DNA of 18,794 nt from Bacillota bacterium (GCA_023415475.1 JAEZKL010000187.1:1-18794); one strand, 5' to 3'; numbered from the stretch's first letter, positions 1 through 8,245 are shown. Notes: generated from the sequence alone by a model not told the origin. Numbers and translations are program-made.

Positions 1-67
1 ATGTCAGTAGAGCTATTATGAACATGCCGAATTGAATAATATCTTTAAAATCGAACTTATTGTTCAT
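1..67 (-). CDS. Holin-like type I toxin, 3' end cut by the window
   Basis: Small hydrophobic toxin of the putative holin-like / TxpA-Fst type, of which only the first 22 codons lie in the window. Seen: ATG at 65-67 on the minus strand, preceded by a strong GGAGGTG site 6-7 nt upstream. The peptide starts MNNKFDFKDIIQFG and runs into a hydrophobic segment (FIIALLT), which would be the membrane helix. Family members are usually about 30 residues and depolarise or disrupt the membrane when overproduced; an antisense RNA normally silences them. A second copy of the same peptide core lies at 13938-14024. The 3' end and the cognate antitoxin RNA would lie outside the window. The identification rests on the D-x-(I/L)-I-Q-F-G-x-F-I pattern and gene architecture, not on a search. 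Confidence 0.75.
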   Translation of the reverse strand, partial: MNNKFDFKDIIQFGMFIIALLT

Positions 68-148
68 AAGCATCACCTCCATTCTATGTAGAATGAAGGT
101 CAACCATCCTGTACACGATTGCCGGCAATTATGAAACTGCCTATACAA

Positions 149-177
149 ATTATACCATATAACAATATAGAACACAA
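149..177 (-). promoter_or_regulatory. Promoter of the holin-like toxin gene
   Basis: On the minus strand a -35 TTGTGT (172-177) and a perfect -10 TATAAT (149-154) are separated by 17 bp. Transcription would start near 142, leaving a leader of about 75 nt. The leader contains a motif (98-123 on the minus strand) beginning GGCAATCG and ending TGGTTGACC, which recurs in the same sense in the antitoxin-type RNA at 13855-13879. Confidence 0.65.
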
Positions 178-358
178 GTTCGGAAAGAATGGTTTTTATT
201 AATTGACCTAATGTTTTGCTTGAAATAGCAAGGTATATTGAATGTTTCTGATATAAGTCTTAGTGGTACTTTTATTGTGGTCTGCACAGGCAGTTTTAAA
301 TAATAAGTAACATGGATTTTCTCTGAGAGAAGAACCTAGTTTTACTTGAGAATAAGCT

Positions 359-404
359 AGAGACCCTTATATTGACTGAAAAGTTAATATAAGGGTCTCT
401 TTTT
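359..404 (+). terminator. Rho-independent terminator
   Basis: An 18-bp stem pairs 359-376 with 383-400 (one G-U pair, short loop) and is followed by TTTTT. The orientation is plus-strand. No plus-strand gene lies upstream within the window, so it probably ends a transcript arriving from beyond the left edge or is left over from a lost gene. Confidence 0.8.
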
Positions 405-474
405 GGTGGCTCCTTGTCAAGCGTTGAGGTAAAGTGATTTTTGTAACCGGAGGGTTTTCCCATCGTTATAAATC

Positions 475-790
475 AATATTGAATTATGCAGTGTTATATG
501 AGCTATACTTACGACTTTTCCTGGTAAAAGACATAACCTAGAGACTAAGCTTTTTCATCATTCGTTGGACTTTCTTCTTGTTTACTGTATATCCCTGATT
601 CCTGAGTTCTCCATATATTAATTGGCGGTTCTTTTATACTTCTAAAATATTATTATTGTGATACTACATTGGTGTTATTATTACCAGTTCACGCTGCAAT
701 TTCAATTCAGTGTGCAACTCTATTTCATTTTTATATAAAGGAAGTGCTTTTGGTAAATTTATATGACCTTTAGTGTAGAGATTATTAACA
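475..790 (-). pseudogene. Decayed IS3-family transposase (OrfA end / OrfB start)
   Basis: On the minus strand, 630-541 translates as an uninterrupted block containing YGELRNQGYTVN, KKKVQR and MMKKL, which matches the N-terminal HTH_21 region of IS3-family OrfB, where the usual form is YGYRRI...NHKKVQRLMKKLGL. A stop at 538-540 interrupts it, and the same frame continues VMSFTRKSRKYSSY, also typical of OrfB. Upstream (790-640) there are OrfA-like charged helical residues broken by stops. The arginine-rich RRI part of the usual motif is missing, and no DDE catalytic domain remains. It cannot make an active enzyme. The exact ends are uncertain, and no terminal inverted repeats were identified. 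Confidence 0.6.
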
Positions 791-877
791 AGAAATTGGG
801 ATATCTGAAAATCCAAAATCATTTGATCCATTTTATAGTTCATTGAAGGATATTACCCGTAATCGTAAGATATTTCT

Positions 878-906
878 ATTCGCTAATTTTAATGGCTTGA
901 TATAAT
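878..906 (+). promoter_or_regulatory. Probable promoter of the sugar ABC transporter operon
   Basis: A perfect -10 TATAAT (901-906) lies 34 nt upstream of the first permease. The matching -35 position (878-883, ATTCGC) is poor. A weak -35 fits a promoter that needs an activator, and the YesN-type AraC regulator encoded downstream is the natural candidate. No convincing repeated binding site was recognised between 790 and 880. Confidence 0.4.
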
Positions 907-939
907 TATCTCATAATAAATAACAAAGGTGATGAAAAG

Positions 940-1857
940 ATGAAAAGCACTTTTTTAAAGAAATTGTACAAGAACAAAACACTGCTGCTGATGATACTTC
1001 CGGCAGTCATATTCTTTTTGATATTTTGTTATGTGCCGATGATAGGTGTAATAATAGCATTTAAGAACTTTGACTATAGTGCAGGAGTATTAGGCAGTCC
1101 ATGGGTGGGACTGGATAATTTCAAATTCTTGTTTTTTACAGGCAAGATATTTGAGGTTACAAGAAATACAGTATTATACAACCTAGCCTTTATAATTATC
1201 AATAATATTTTAGAAATTTGTTTGGCAATTATGCTGGCTGAGCTGACTGGAAAACGGTTTAAAAAAATTACTCAGTCACTGACTTTTCTTCCATACTTTT
1301 TATCTTGGGTCGTAGTGGGAGCGATCGTTTATAATATGTTTAACTATGAGTCAGGGTTAATGAACGGAATTTTGAAGTCTTTACACATGAATCCAATAAA
1401 CTTAAACAACTATCCGATTGCGTGGATTTTTATCATTATCTTCTTCAGCCTCTGGAAAAACATAGGATACGGTTCAGTTGTTTACTTAGCAGCAGTTACG
1501 GGTATAGACACTCAAATGTACGAAGCTGCGGAAATGGATGGGGCTAACATATTTAACAGAATCAGACATATTACAATTCCTTCATTAACGCCAACAATTA
1601 TTATCCTTGTTCTTTTATCAATTGGACAGATTTTCAGAGGAGACTTCAGCATGTTTTATCAGATTGTGGGAGGAAATTCGCTGATTTACAATACAACCGA
1701 CGTTATTGACACATTTGTTACAAGATCGCTTCTAGAAACGAGGGAGTTTGGAATGTCTGCAGCGGCAGGCCTTTATCAGTCGATATTATGCTTTACAATT
1801 ATCACTATTGTAAACCATGTAGTAAGAAAGATTGACAAGGATTATGCGTTGTTTTAG
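940..1857 (+). CDS. Sugar ABC transporter permease, LplB type
   Basis: Inner-membrane permease of a carbohydrate importer of the CUT1 / LplABC class; with the next gene it would form the transmembrane channel. It is 305 residues, normal for the family. The first membrane helix is around residues 14-40 (LLLMILPAVIFFLIF). The cytoplasmic EAA loop that docks the ATPase is visible at about 195-215 (EAAEMDGANIFNRIRH, then TIPSLTP). The N-terminal KNKTLLLMILPA motif and the sequence around PWVGLDNF are typical of LplB/YtcP-like proteins. The start is ATG after AAAGGTGATG. The stop is 37 nt before the second permease start. No ATPase gene is present, so a shared MsmK-type ATPase elsewhere is presumed. 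Substrate is inferred from the downstream fucosidase and galactanase genes. Confidence 0.92.
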   Translation: MKSTFLKKLYKNKTLLLMILPAVIFFLIFCYVPMIGVIIAFKNFDYSAGVLGSPWVGLDNFKFLFFTGKIFEVTRNTVLYNLAFIIINNILEICLAIMLAELTGKRFKKITQSLTFLPYFLSWVVVGAIVYNMFNYESGLMNGILKSLHMNPINLNNYPIAWIFIIIFFSLWKNIGYGSVVYLAAVTGIDTQMYEAAEMDGANIFNRIRHITIPSLTPTIIILVLLSIGQIFRGDFSMFYQIVGGNSLIYNTTDVIDTFVTRSLLETREFGMSAAAGLYQSILCFTIITIVNHVVRKIDKDYALF

Positions 1858-1894
1858 GCAGAAATATTTATTCGACATAAAGGAGTTGAGAAGC

Positions 1895-2779
1895 ATGAAA
1901 AATAGATTAAATGATAAGAAGATATTTTCAGTTATTTCCGTAGTATTTATTCTGATTATTACTATAATTTGCATTCTACCATTTATTTTGGTGGTATCAG
2001 GTTCCTTATCAAGTCAGAATTCTATAATTAATTACGGCTTCAGTTTTTGGCCGAGGGAATTTTCCCTTGCTGCATACCAGGTAGCTTTTAATCAGCCGGG
2101 AGCTATTTTAAGAGCCTATGGAGTTACAATATTAGTGACTACTATGGGTTCAGGAGTCGGTTTATTTATTACTGCAATGACCGGTTATGTTCTTACACGA
2201 AAAGATTTTGAATGGAGAAACAGATTTTCGTTTTTTTTCTACTTCACCACTCTCTTTAGCGGTGGGATTGTTCCATGGTATATTTTGTGTGTTAAGTACC
2301 TTAAGTTCAGTGATAATTATCTTGGCCTTATAGTGCCGTTTATGTTGAATGTTTTCAATATTTTAGTTATGAAGAGCTTCATGGCAAGTATTCCTGAAGC
2401 AATCACCGAATCTGCTAAAATTGATGGTGCGGGAGATTTTCTCATCTTTAGAAAATTGATTATGCCGCTGGCAAAGCCGGCGTTAGCCACAATAGGCTTG
2501 TTCATCATTCTTAGTTACTGGAATGACTGGTTCCTGGCTTTTATGTTCATACAAGATCCTCAGAAGTATACACTGCAATATTACCTTTATAAAATTGTTT
2601 CAGGAGCTCAGGCGTTATCCAATTTGAGTAATTCGGTAGCAAGCGATAAAGTGGGAACACCGACTGAATCACTCAAGCTTGCCATGACGGTTATAGCAAC
2701 AGGCCCTATAATTTTTGTATACCCTATCGTACAAAAGTATTTCGTTAAGGGCTTGACGATAGGTAGTGTAAAAGGATAA
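1895..2779 (+). CDS. Sugar ABC transporter permease, LplC / YtcP type
   Basis: Second membrane subunit of the importer, 294 residues. The ATG at 1895 is preferred over an in-frame start at 1832, because 1895 follows an AAGGAG site at the right distance and 1832 would overlap the first permease gene. Helix 1 spans about residues 11-36. The EAA loop is at about 172-195 (ESAKIDGAGDFLIFRKLIMP), with the usual IDGAG core. The C-terminus ending in FVKGLTIGSVKG is a hallmark of this subfamily (usual form KGxxxGAVKG). It pairs with the preceding LplB-type permease and is followed 50 nt later by the binding lipoprotein gene, giving the standard permease-permease-binding protein order of lpl-type operons. 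Confidence 0.93.
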   Translation: MKNRLNDKKIFSVISVVFILIITIICILPFILVVSGSLSSQNSIINYGFSFWPREFSLAAYQVAFNQPGAILRAYGVTILVTTMGSGVGLFITAMTGYVLTRKDFEWRNRFSFFFYFTTLFSGGIVPWYILCVKYLKFSDNYLGLIVPFMLNVFNILVMKSFMASIPEAITESAKIDGAGDFLIFRKLIMPLAKPALATIGLFIILSYWNDWFLAFMFIQDPQKYTLQYYLYKIVSGAQALSNLSNSVASDKVGTPTESLKLAMTVIATGPIIFVYPIVQKYFVKGLTIGSVKG

Positions 2780-2829
2780 TACCGTACAAAGGTTTATCAA
2801 TAAATCAATAAATACAAGGAGGATATTTT

Positions 2830-4425
2830 ATGAAAAAAGTTTTTAAGAAAAGCTGTCTGCTTCTATCTTTACTTTTTGCATTAACGACTGTTTTGTCTGC
2901 CTGCAGCAAGAATTCAGACACAAACACTTCATCGGAGCCGACAACAACAGCAACATCAGCAACAACAGCACCAGCTGCAGCCGCAGATCCCAATGCGATT
3001 GATACTTCGAAAGAAGTCAAGCTTACGATGTATCTTGTAGGCGATCCATATCCCGATGCGCCTGCAGTATACGACGAAATTAACAATATGCTTAAGAGGG
3101 ATATAAATGCTACAGTTGATGTAAAATTCACCTCGTGGGAAACGGATAAAAAAATCCCGTTGTTATTAGCATCCGGAGAGAATTTTGACTGTATCTATAC
3201 CGCATCCTGGGCGCAGTATGTACCATCTGCAACAAAGAACGGTTTTTTGGAAATCACAGAGGATATGCTTAAAAAATATATGCCTGATTACTACAAGGAT
3301 ATACCCCAGGGTTTCATAGACAACACCAAGATAAACGGTAAATCATACATGATACCTTATGCAATGGCACAGGTATATAACTATTCCACTGCAATAATTA
3401 GAAGTGATTTGAGGGAGAAATACAATATCCCTGAATTGAAGACGCTTGACGATTTAGACAATTACATGTTAACAGTAGCAGCTAAAGAGAAGGGTATTAT
3501 ACCATATGACGGAAACATGTCTGCTTTTTATTGGGATTTCCCTTCCCTCTATTATGCTCAACCACAGAACATGTATCTGGGTCTAGAAAGGTCATTGGAA
3601 CTCTTTTCGGTGAATTTGGCCGATACTAGCGGAAAAGTAAACTATATACTTGACGATCCCAAGTATCTGGATTTCCTTAACAGGATGAAAAAGCTGTCCG
3701 ATGGTGGTGCATGGTCAAAAAATATAATGTCTTCTCAAAATACAAATGAAAAATCCATCAAAGCAGGAAAGTCGGTTGTAGACATCCATCATCTTGGAAG
3801 TATGCAGAGCCGTACGCTGGATATACAAGGTATCGATGGCGCTAAGAGTGAAGTATATGACTTTTCTCCGGACTCACTAAAAGCAGCAACACCAGGAACA
3901 CAGTCTGGAATGGCAATTCACGCCACATCAAAGAATGTGGAAAGAACAATGATGATGTTAAATCTTTTTGCCACTAAAAAAGAATATTATGATTTGCTTG
4001 AAGGCGGAATAGAAGGCAAGCATTATGAACTGGTAGGAGACAAGGTGAAGGAGCTGCCGGGAGCAGACAAGGCATATCCATTTGATTCTGTTTGTCCTTG
4101 GGGTTGGCAGAATGCGAAGCTACAGAGGACAGTCGATGGTGTTCCTACTATTGACAAGGATTGGACTGAAAAGTGGAAATCCGAGGAGAAAGTATATACA
4201 GGACCGTATATTGCGTTCAACTTTGATGACTCAAATGTTAAAAATGAAATGGCAGTATGTATGAATATTGTACAAACCAGAGGGTATGCGTTAACTACAG
4301 GAATGTTAGCCGATCCGAAAGCTGAACTCGAAAAATATAAAGCCGAGCTTAAGAAAGCAGGAATAGAGAAAATTCAGGCAGAACTCCAGCAGCAGCTTAC
4401 TGATTATATCAACTCAAGCAAATAG
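2830..4425 (+). CDS. Carbohydrate-binding lipoprotein (DUF3502-like)
   Basis: Extracellular solute receptor of the importer, 531 residues. It is a lipoprotein: a basic, hydrophobic signal of 24 residues ends in the lipobox LSAC, with Cys25 as the lipid-bearing residue. A Ser/Thr/Ala-rich linker (about 27-55) would hold the domain off the membrane. The mature part has the family 1 binding protein layout (VKLTMYLVGDPYPD, then LLASGENFDC) and ends with a DUF3502-type C-terminus (AFNFDDSNVKNEMA, then a charged helix of AELKKAGIEKIQAEL type). DUF3502 proteins typically accompany LplB/LplC permeases. AGGAGG lies about 7 nt before the ATG. The precise ligand is unknown; fucosylated or beta-1,3-galactan-derived oligosaccharides are inferred from neighbours. 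Confidence 0.9.
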   Translation: MKKVFKKSCLLLSLLFALTTVLSACSKNSDTNTSSEPTTTATSATTAPAAAADPNAIDTSKEVKLTMYLVGDPYPDAPAVYDEINNMLKRDINATVDVKFTSWETDKKIPLLLASGENFDCIYTASWAQYVPSATKNGFLEITEDMLKKYMPDYYKDIPQGFIDNTKINGKSYMIPYAMAQVYNYSTAIIRSDLREKYNIPELKTLDDLDNYMLTVAAKEKGIIPYDGNMSAFYWDFPSLYYAQPQNMYLGLERSLELFSVNLADTSGKVNYILDDPKYLDFLNRMKKLSDGGAWSKNIMSSQNTNEKSIKAGKSVVDIHHLGSMQSRTLDIQGIDGAKSEVYDFSPDSLKAATPGTQSGMAIHATSKNVERTMMMLNLFATKKEYYDLLEGGIEGKHYELVGDKVKELPGADKAYPFDSVCPWGWQNAKLQRTVDGVPTIDKDWTEKWKSEEKVYTGPYIAFNFDDSNVKNEMAVCMNIVQTRGYALTTGMLADPKAELEKYKAELKKAGIEKIQAELQQQLTDYINSSK

Positions 4426-4460
4426 GAAATTGAAAGCTCATAGATAATTTGGAAACAACC

Positions 4461-4505
4461 TTAATGAGGAATGATACCTATAGAATATGTATCGTTCCTC
4501 ATTAA
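4461..4505 (+). terminator. Intercistronic stem-loop after the binding protein gene
   Basis: A perfect 17-bp stem pairs 4461-4477 with 4489-4505 around an 11-nt loop. What follows is AGAATTATTAATT, not a U-tract, so it is a poor intrinsic terminator. Such hairpins after binding protein genes often protect the upstream mRNA from 3' exonucleases or cause partial termination, which would keep the receptor more abundant than the cytoplasmic hydrolases. Confidence 0.65.
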
Positions 4506-4545
4506 AGAATTATTAATTAAAATACTATGATGAAAGGTAATAAAT

Positions 4546-5898
4546 ATGGCTACATTACATGAATTGAAGAAAAACTATATTCCTGTAAAGGTTCCCAAAC
4601 TAAATAATGAGGATATGAATTGGTTCCGTGATGCCAAGTTTGGCATGTTTATTCATTGGGGACTTTATTCTCTTTTAGGAAGAGGGGAATGGGTTATGTT
4701 CAACGAACGCATGAATGTCGATGAATACAGTAAGCTCACGGAGAGCTTTAATGCTTCATGTTGTGATCCTAAGGAATGGGCTAGAACCGCCAAACAAGCC
4801 GGAATGAAATATATGGTACTTACAACAAAGCACCATGACGGCTTCAGTCTGGCTGATAGTGAGGCGAATCCCTTTAATAGTGTTAATTCGGCAGCAAGGC
4901 GTGATATTGTTGCTGAGTATGTCGATGCATGCCGAAGCGAGGGCTTAAAGGTTGGCTTTTATTATTCTCCCATGGATTGGCGTTTTCCTGGATACTTTTT
5001 TCCTGAGATGTATTTAAAAAGTGCGCTTGACATGAAGGAGCAGTGTTGGGCACAGCTCCGGGAATTAATGACGAATTACGGGAAAATAGATATGCTGTGG
5101 TATGACGGAGAATGGCTCGCACATGGCGGAATCAAATGGGAAAATGATGCAAATGGTAAATTCGGCTGGTATACCGACCCTGACTTGGCGAAGGATGAGA
5201 TTTACTTCAAAGTTAATTACTTTTGGGAATCAGAAAGGCTTAATGCCATGGTTCGTGAGCTCCAGCCCGGAATTATGATCAATAACCGTTCGGGATGGGA
5301 AGGAGACTTCCATGTACGCGAGAGGAGAATAGGAGATATCAGAACGGATAAGCCGTGGGATTCGAATGACTGTCTTACTAAATCATGGGGATATGTTCCG
5401 GATATGCCCATGTTGTCCTTAAGGGATTGTATTAAAAACCTTGTGTCAATAATTACGAGGGACGGGAATTATTTGCTTAATATTGGCCCAACGGGTTCAG
5501 GCATGATGGAGCCCAGACAGGTAAAAAGGCTTGCCCAGATAGGTGAATGGCTCAATGAATTTGGTGAATCAATTTACGGTACCAGAGGAGGACCATTTTA
5601 TCCAGGAGAATGGGGAGGAAGCACTTATAAAGAAAATAAGACTTACGTGCATATTACCGATTGGGCAGAGGACACCATTGCATTGCCGTTAATAAATAAT
5701 GAAATATTATCCTGCAGTAGTCTTACATCAACTAATTATGAAATCAGTAAGACAGATACTTCACTTGAGATATTTGTTCCGATAGATTCGAGACATCCTC
5801 TGGATACCATTATAGTAATTGAGTATAAAGAATCCATAATATTTGATTGCAAGGAAAGTGTGGAAGATGATCTCTATGGTCTGGCAGATGGTCTATAG
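4546..5898 (+). CDS. GH29 alpha-L-fucosidase, intracellular
   Basis: Retaining glycoside hydrolase that releases alpha-linked L-fucose from oligosaccharides. Of 450 residues, the GH29 barrel fills about 1-350. Visible signature blocks are KFGMFIHWGLYS (31-42), KHHDGFSLADS (95-105), VGFYYSPMDW (136-145) and DMLWYDGEW (182-190). Asp187 in WYDG matches the GH29 catalytic nucleophile position. The acid/base residue is not conserved in the family and is not assigned. The remaining about 90 residues are probably a beta-sandwich. There is no signal peptide, so it should act in the cytoplasm on imported sugars. It lies 120 bp after the binding protein gene, beyond the stem-loop, and 70 bp before the GH43 gene. 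Start: ATG at 4546, preceded by AAAGG. Fucosidase is well supported; linkage preference is not visible. Confidence 0.9.
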   Translation: MATLHELKKNYIPVKVPKLNNEDMNWFRDAKFGMFIHWGLYSLLGRGEWVMFNERMNVDEYSKLTESFNASCCDPKEWARTAKQAGMKYMVLTTKHHDGFSLADSEANPFNSVNSAARRDIVAEYVDACRSEGLKVGFYYSPMDWRFPGYFFPEMYLKSALDMKEQCWAQLRELMTNYGKIDMLWYDGEWLAHGGIKWENDANGKFGWYTDPDLAKDEIYFKVNYFWESERLNAMVRELQPGIMINNRSGWEGDFHVRERRIGDIRTDKPWDSNDCLTKSWGYVPDMPMLSLRDCIKNLVSIITRDGNYLLNIGPTGSGMMEPRQVKRLAQIGEWLNEFGESIYGTRGGPFYPGEWGGSTYKENKTYVHITDWAEDTIALPLINNEILSCSSLTSTNYEISKTDTSLEIFVPIDSRHPLDTIIVIEYKESIIFDCKESVEDDLYGLADGL

Positions 5899-5968
5899 GC
5901 TTAGTATGGTTTTATCGTGAAATGCGCTCAATTTGAATAATTAATTTAGGAAAGGAAAAGAGAACTAG

Positions 5969-6916
5969 ATGATTAGCAATAAAATAACTCAATATAATCC
6001 GGGAAAAATATGGATTGATTCAGACGGAATTCCGATACAAGCACATGGGGGGTGTGTCCTATTAGATAAAGGTACTTATTATTGGTTTGGTGAAAATAAA
6101 GATGGCGAAACCTATAAAGCTTTTTTGGAGAGGGTAGATGTTATTGGGATTTCTTGTTATTCATCAAAGGATCTCTTAAATTGGAAAAACGAAGGCATTG
6201 TTTTAGCACCGGTAAAAGATGATCCCTTGCATGACTTACATACCAGTAAGGTGGTCGAAAGACCAAAGCTTATCTACAATGAAAGAACAAAAAAATATGT
6301 TATGTGGGTACATATAGATACCCCTGATTATGTGTATGCTAGAGTAGGTGTTGCGGTCAGCGATTCACCAAAAGGACCATATTCATATCTTGGAAGTATA
6401 CGTCCGAATGGGGCTGAAAGCAGGGATATGACGATCTTTAAGGATGATGATGGGAATGCATATTTGATTCATTCATCTGAAGGGAATAAAACTCTGTACA
6501 TTGCCCGATTGAATGATGAATATACAAATACTACAGGGGAATATACAAGGAATTTTGAAGGCGAAAGTCGTGAAGCGCCTGTAGTATTCAAACACAAGGA
6601 CAGATATTACATGATAACTTCCTATTGTACAGGGTGGGAACCTAATGAGGCTCTATATTCAGTAGCGGACTCAATTATGGGACCCTGGAAAATGATCGGA
6701 AATCCATGTGTAGGTCCAAATTATGAAATGACCTTTTTTGCGCAGGGTACCTATGTTATACCTGTAAATAGTAAGGAAAACAGCTACATTTTTATGTCTG
6801 ATCAATGGAATCCTAAGAATTTGCGCGAATCAAAGTACATATGGCTACCACTATATGTTACTAATGAAGGAGTAACGATAAAATGGGCAGACTCGTGGGA
6901 AATAGATGATCTTTAG
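5969..6916 (+). CDS. GH43 hydrolase, exo-beta-1,3-galactanase-like
   Basis: Five-bladed propeller hydrolase of family GH43, 315 residues, no signal peptide. Diagnostic blocks are QAHGGCVLLDKGTYYWFGE (24-42), SSKDLLNWKNEG (65-76), VERPKLIYN (96-104), SRDMTIFKDDDGNAYLI (151-167) and REAPVVFKH (201-209). The usual GH43 catalytic Asp near the N-terminus is replaced by the AHGG motif. Glu97, Glu202 and Gln259 (AQGTYV) sit where the exo-beta-1,3-galactanase subfamily has its two Glu and the unusual catalytic Gln. On that basis the likely activity is release of galactose from the beta-1,3-galactan backbone of arabinogalactan. Other GH43 specificities (arabinofuranosidase, xylosidase) remain possible. 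It is in the operon with the fucosidase; fucose decorates plant arabinogalactan proteins, so the pair is coherent. Confidence 0.78.
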   Translation: MISNKITQYNPGKIWIDSDGIPIQAHGGCVLLDKGTYYWFGENKDGETYKAFLERVDVIGISCYSSKDLLNWKNEGIVLAPVKDDPLHDLHTSKVVERPKLIYNERTKKYVMWVHIDTPDYVYARVGVAVSDSPKGPYSYLGSIRPNGAESRDMTIFKDDDGNAYLIHSSEGNKTLYIARLNDEYTNTTGEYTRNFEGESREAPVVFKHKDRYYMITSYCTGWEPNEALYSVADSIMGPWKMIGNPCVGPNYEMTFFAQGTYVIPVNSKENSYIFMSDQWNPKNLRESKYIWLPLYVTNEGVTIKWADSWEIDDL

Positions 6917-7005
6917 CAATATTAATCTCATTTGTATATCATTGAAATGGTAGGAAGCATGAACTATAGAAAATATATTCAATTTTTGAGGCGGGGATAA
7001 TAAAT

Positions 7006-8125
7006 ATGAGAAGAACTAACACCATAAAAAAAGGAAAAATAATCATATTAAAACTAGATACTCCGTAAAATACTAATTATGTTGGGTAAAATACCATTTA
7101 ATATTCGAAATACAAAGATACAAGTGAGATTGTTGATTTCATTTTTGTTGGTATCGTTACTTCCTTTGGGGATAATAGACTTTATGGTATACCATAGGTC
7201 AAGCACGGATATGACAGGTAAGGTGAGCAGCTATTCTACTCAGATCGTAAAGCAGGTAAGTAATAATATCAATACTAATATGGTCAAACTCCAGCAGCTA
7301 GCCTCCGAGATATGTCTGACCAAGGGGGTCGTGGATGGAATGGAAGGTCTTCAGGATGCGGATGAATTGACCAAACTGGAATTCTCCAGAAGCCTGAGTG
7401 ATTTAACTGCATCTAAGCTTCAATTAATTACTGAGATTACGAATTTGGAGATTTTCTATAAGACAGATTTGTTTTTTGGCTCGACAGGTAAGCAAAAATA
7501 CCTAAACGACGATGATTATAATAAGGCATTTACCGATACCGACAATAGTAAGGGACAGTCCGTCTGGTCATTTACAAAGGGTACTAACGGAGAGCAGGTT
7601 CTAGTTTTGTCGAAGGCTATCGTATCTATTAACACCGGAGAAAAGCTAGGCTATGTTTTCTTATACATAAACCCTAAGAATATCTCTGATTCCCTGCAGG
7701 ACATAGAAATCGGAGACAGTGCAGATATCCTGGTATTTGATGATTCTTGGTGAAATACATAAGAAGACTGAGAATACAGTAAAGGAAGCTAATAACGCCA
7801 GTACAATAATCAAAAATCAAAGGAAGCAGTTGCAGATACCGATAAGTCCTTTAAAACAATATATAATTCCATGGAGGATATTTCAAAACATATAAACGAA
7901 GCAGAAAACCTGTTGCAAGATGTCCTTAATTCGAAGGAAAATGCTATGAATACAATAAGTAGTATTTCTGCAGTTACGGAAGAATTTGCGGCAACAGCAG
8001 AGGAGGTATCCGCAAGCACCCAGGAGCAGATAGCAGATACAGAGATCTTGTCACAACTGGCAGATAGCCTTAAAGATATGGCTAAAGGACTGCATGAAGC
8101 CATTTCTATATTTAAAGTGAATTAG
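7006..8125 (+). pseudogene. Broken methyl-accepting chemotaxis receptor
   Basis: Remains of a membrane chemoreceptor. The best-placed start is the ATG at 7006 after GAGGCGGGG, but that frame stops after 20 codons (7066-7068). From 7079 an intact stretch of 224 codons gives a membrane helix (LLISFLLVSLLPLGIIDF) and an extracellular Cache-like sensor region, ending at a TGA (7751-7753). The next piece (from about 7740, shifted frame: EIHKKTENTVKEANNAS) and the last (7871-8125, frame restored: ISAVTEEFAATAEEVSAST) are typical of the C-terminal arm of an MCP signalling domain. The second membrane helix, HAMP domain and signalling hairpin tip are missing. A single lost A near 7815 explains the second shift. 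So there is a large internal deletion plus at least one frameshift, and it cannot signal as one protein. Confidence 0.85.
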
Positions 8126-8159
8126 AAGATAATTGATATAGCTAATAATTGTTATTTTT

Positions 8160-8245
8160 GGGGGAGGAGGCAGGAAGGAAAGCTGATTTATCCTTTCCGT
8201 TCGCCCCACATTGATTAGAAGACTACAATATGTTAAACTTATAAT
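8160..8245 (+). promoter_or_regulatory. Stem-loop and possible promoter before yesN
   Basis: The gap after the receptor remnant holds a G-rich stretch that can fold (GGGG 8160-8163 with CCCC 8204-8207, and GGAAAG 8177-8182 with CTTTCC 8193-8198). It has no U-tract, so it is not a clear terminator. A perfect TATAAT lies at 8240-8245, 25 nt before the yesN start. The only TTGATT-like hexamer (8211-8216) is 23 bp away, too far for a standard promoter. Confidence 0.3.

Noticed and set aside
820..939. Riboswitch or YesN direct repeats ahead of the permease operon
   Set aside because: No known riboswitch consensus and no convincing repeat pair could be recognised by eye.
1832..1894. Earlier start for the second permease
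   Set aside because: It overlaps the end of the first permease gene in another frame, while the ATG at 1895 has a good ribosome binding site and gives a normal N-terminus.
2805..3131. Minus-strand open frame of 108 codons over the start of the binding lipoprotein gene
   Set aside because: It is the antisense image of the Ala/Thr-rich linker of a well-supported lipoprotein and has no ribosome binding site.
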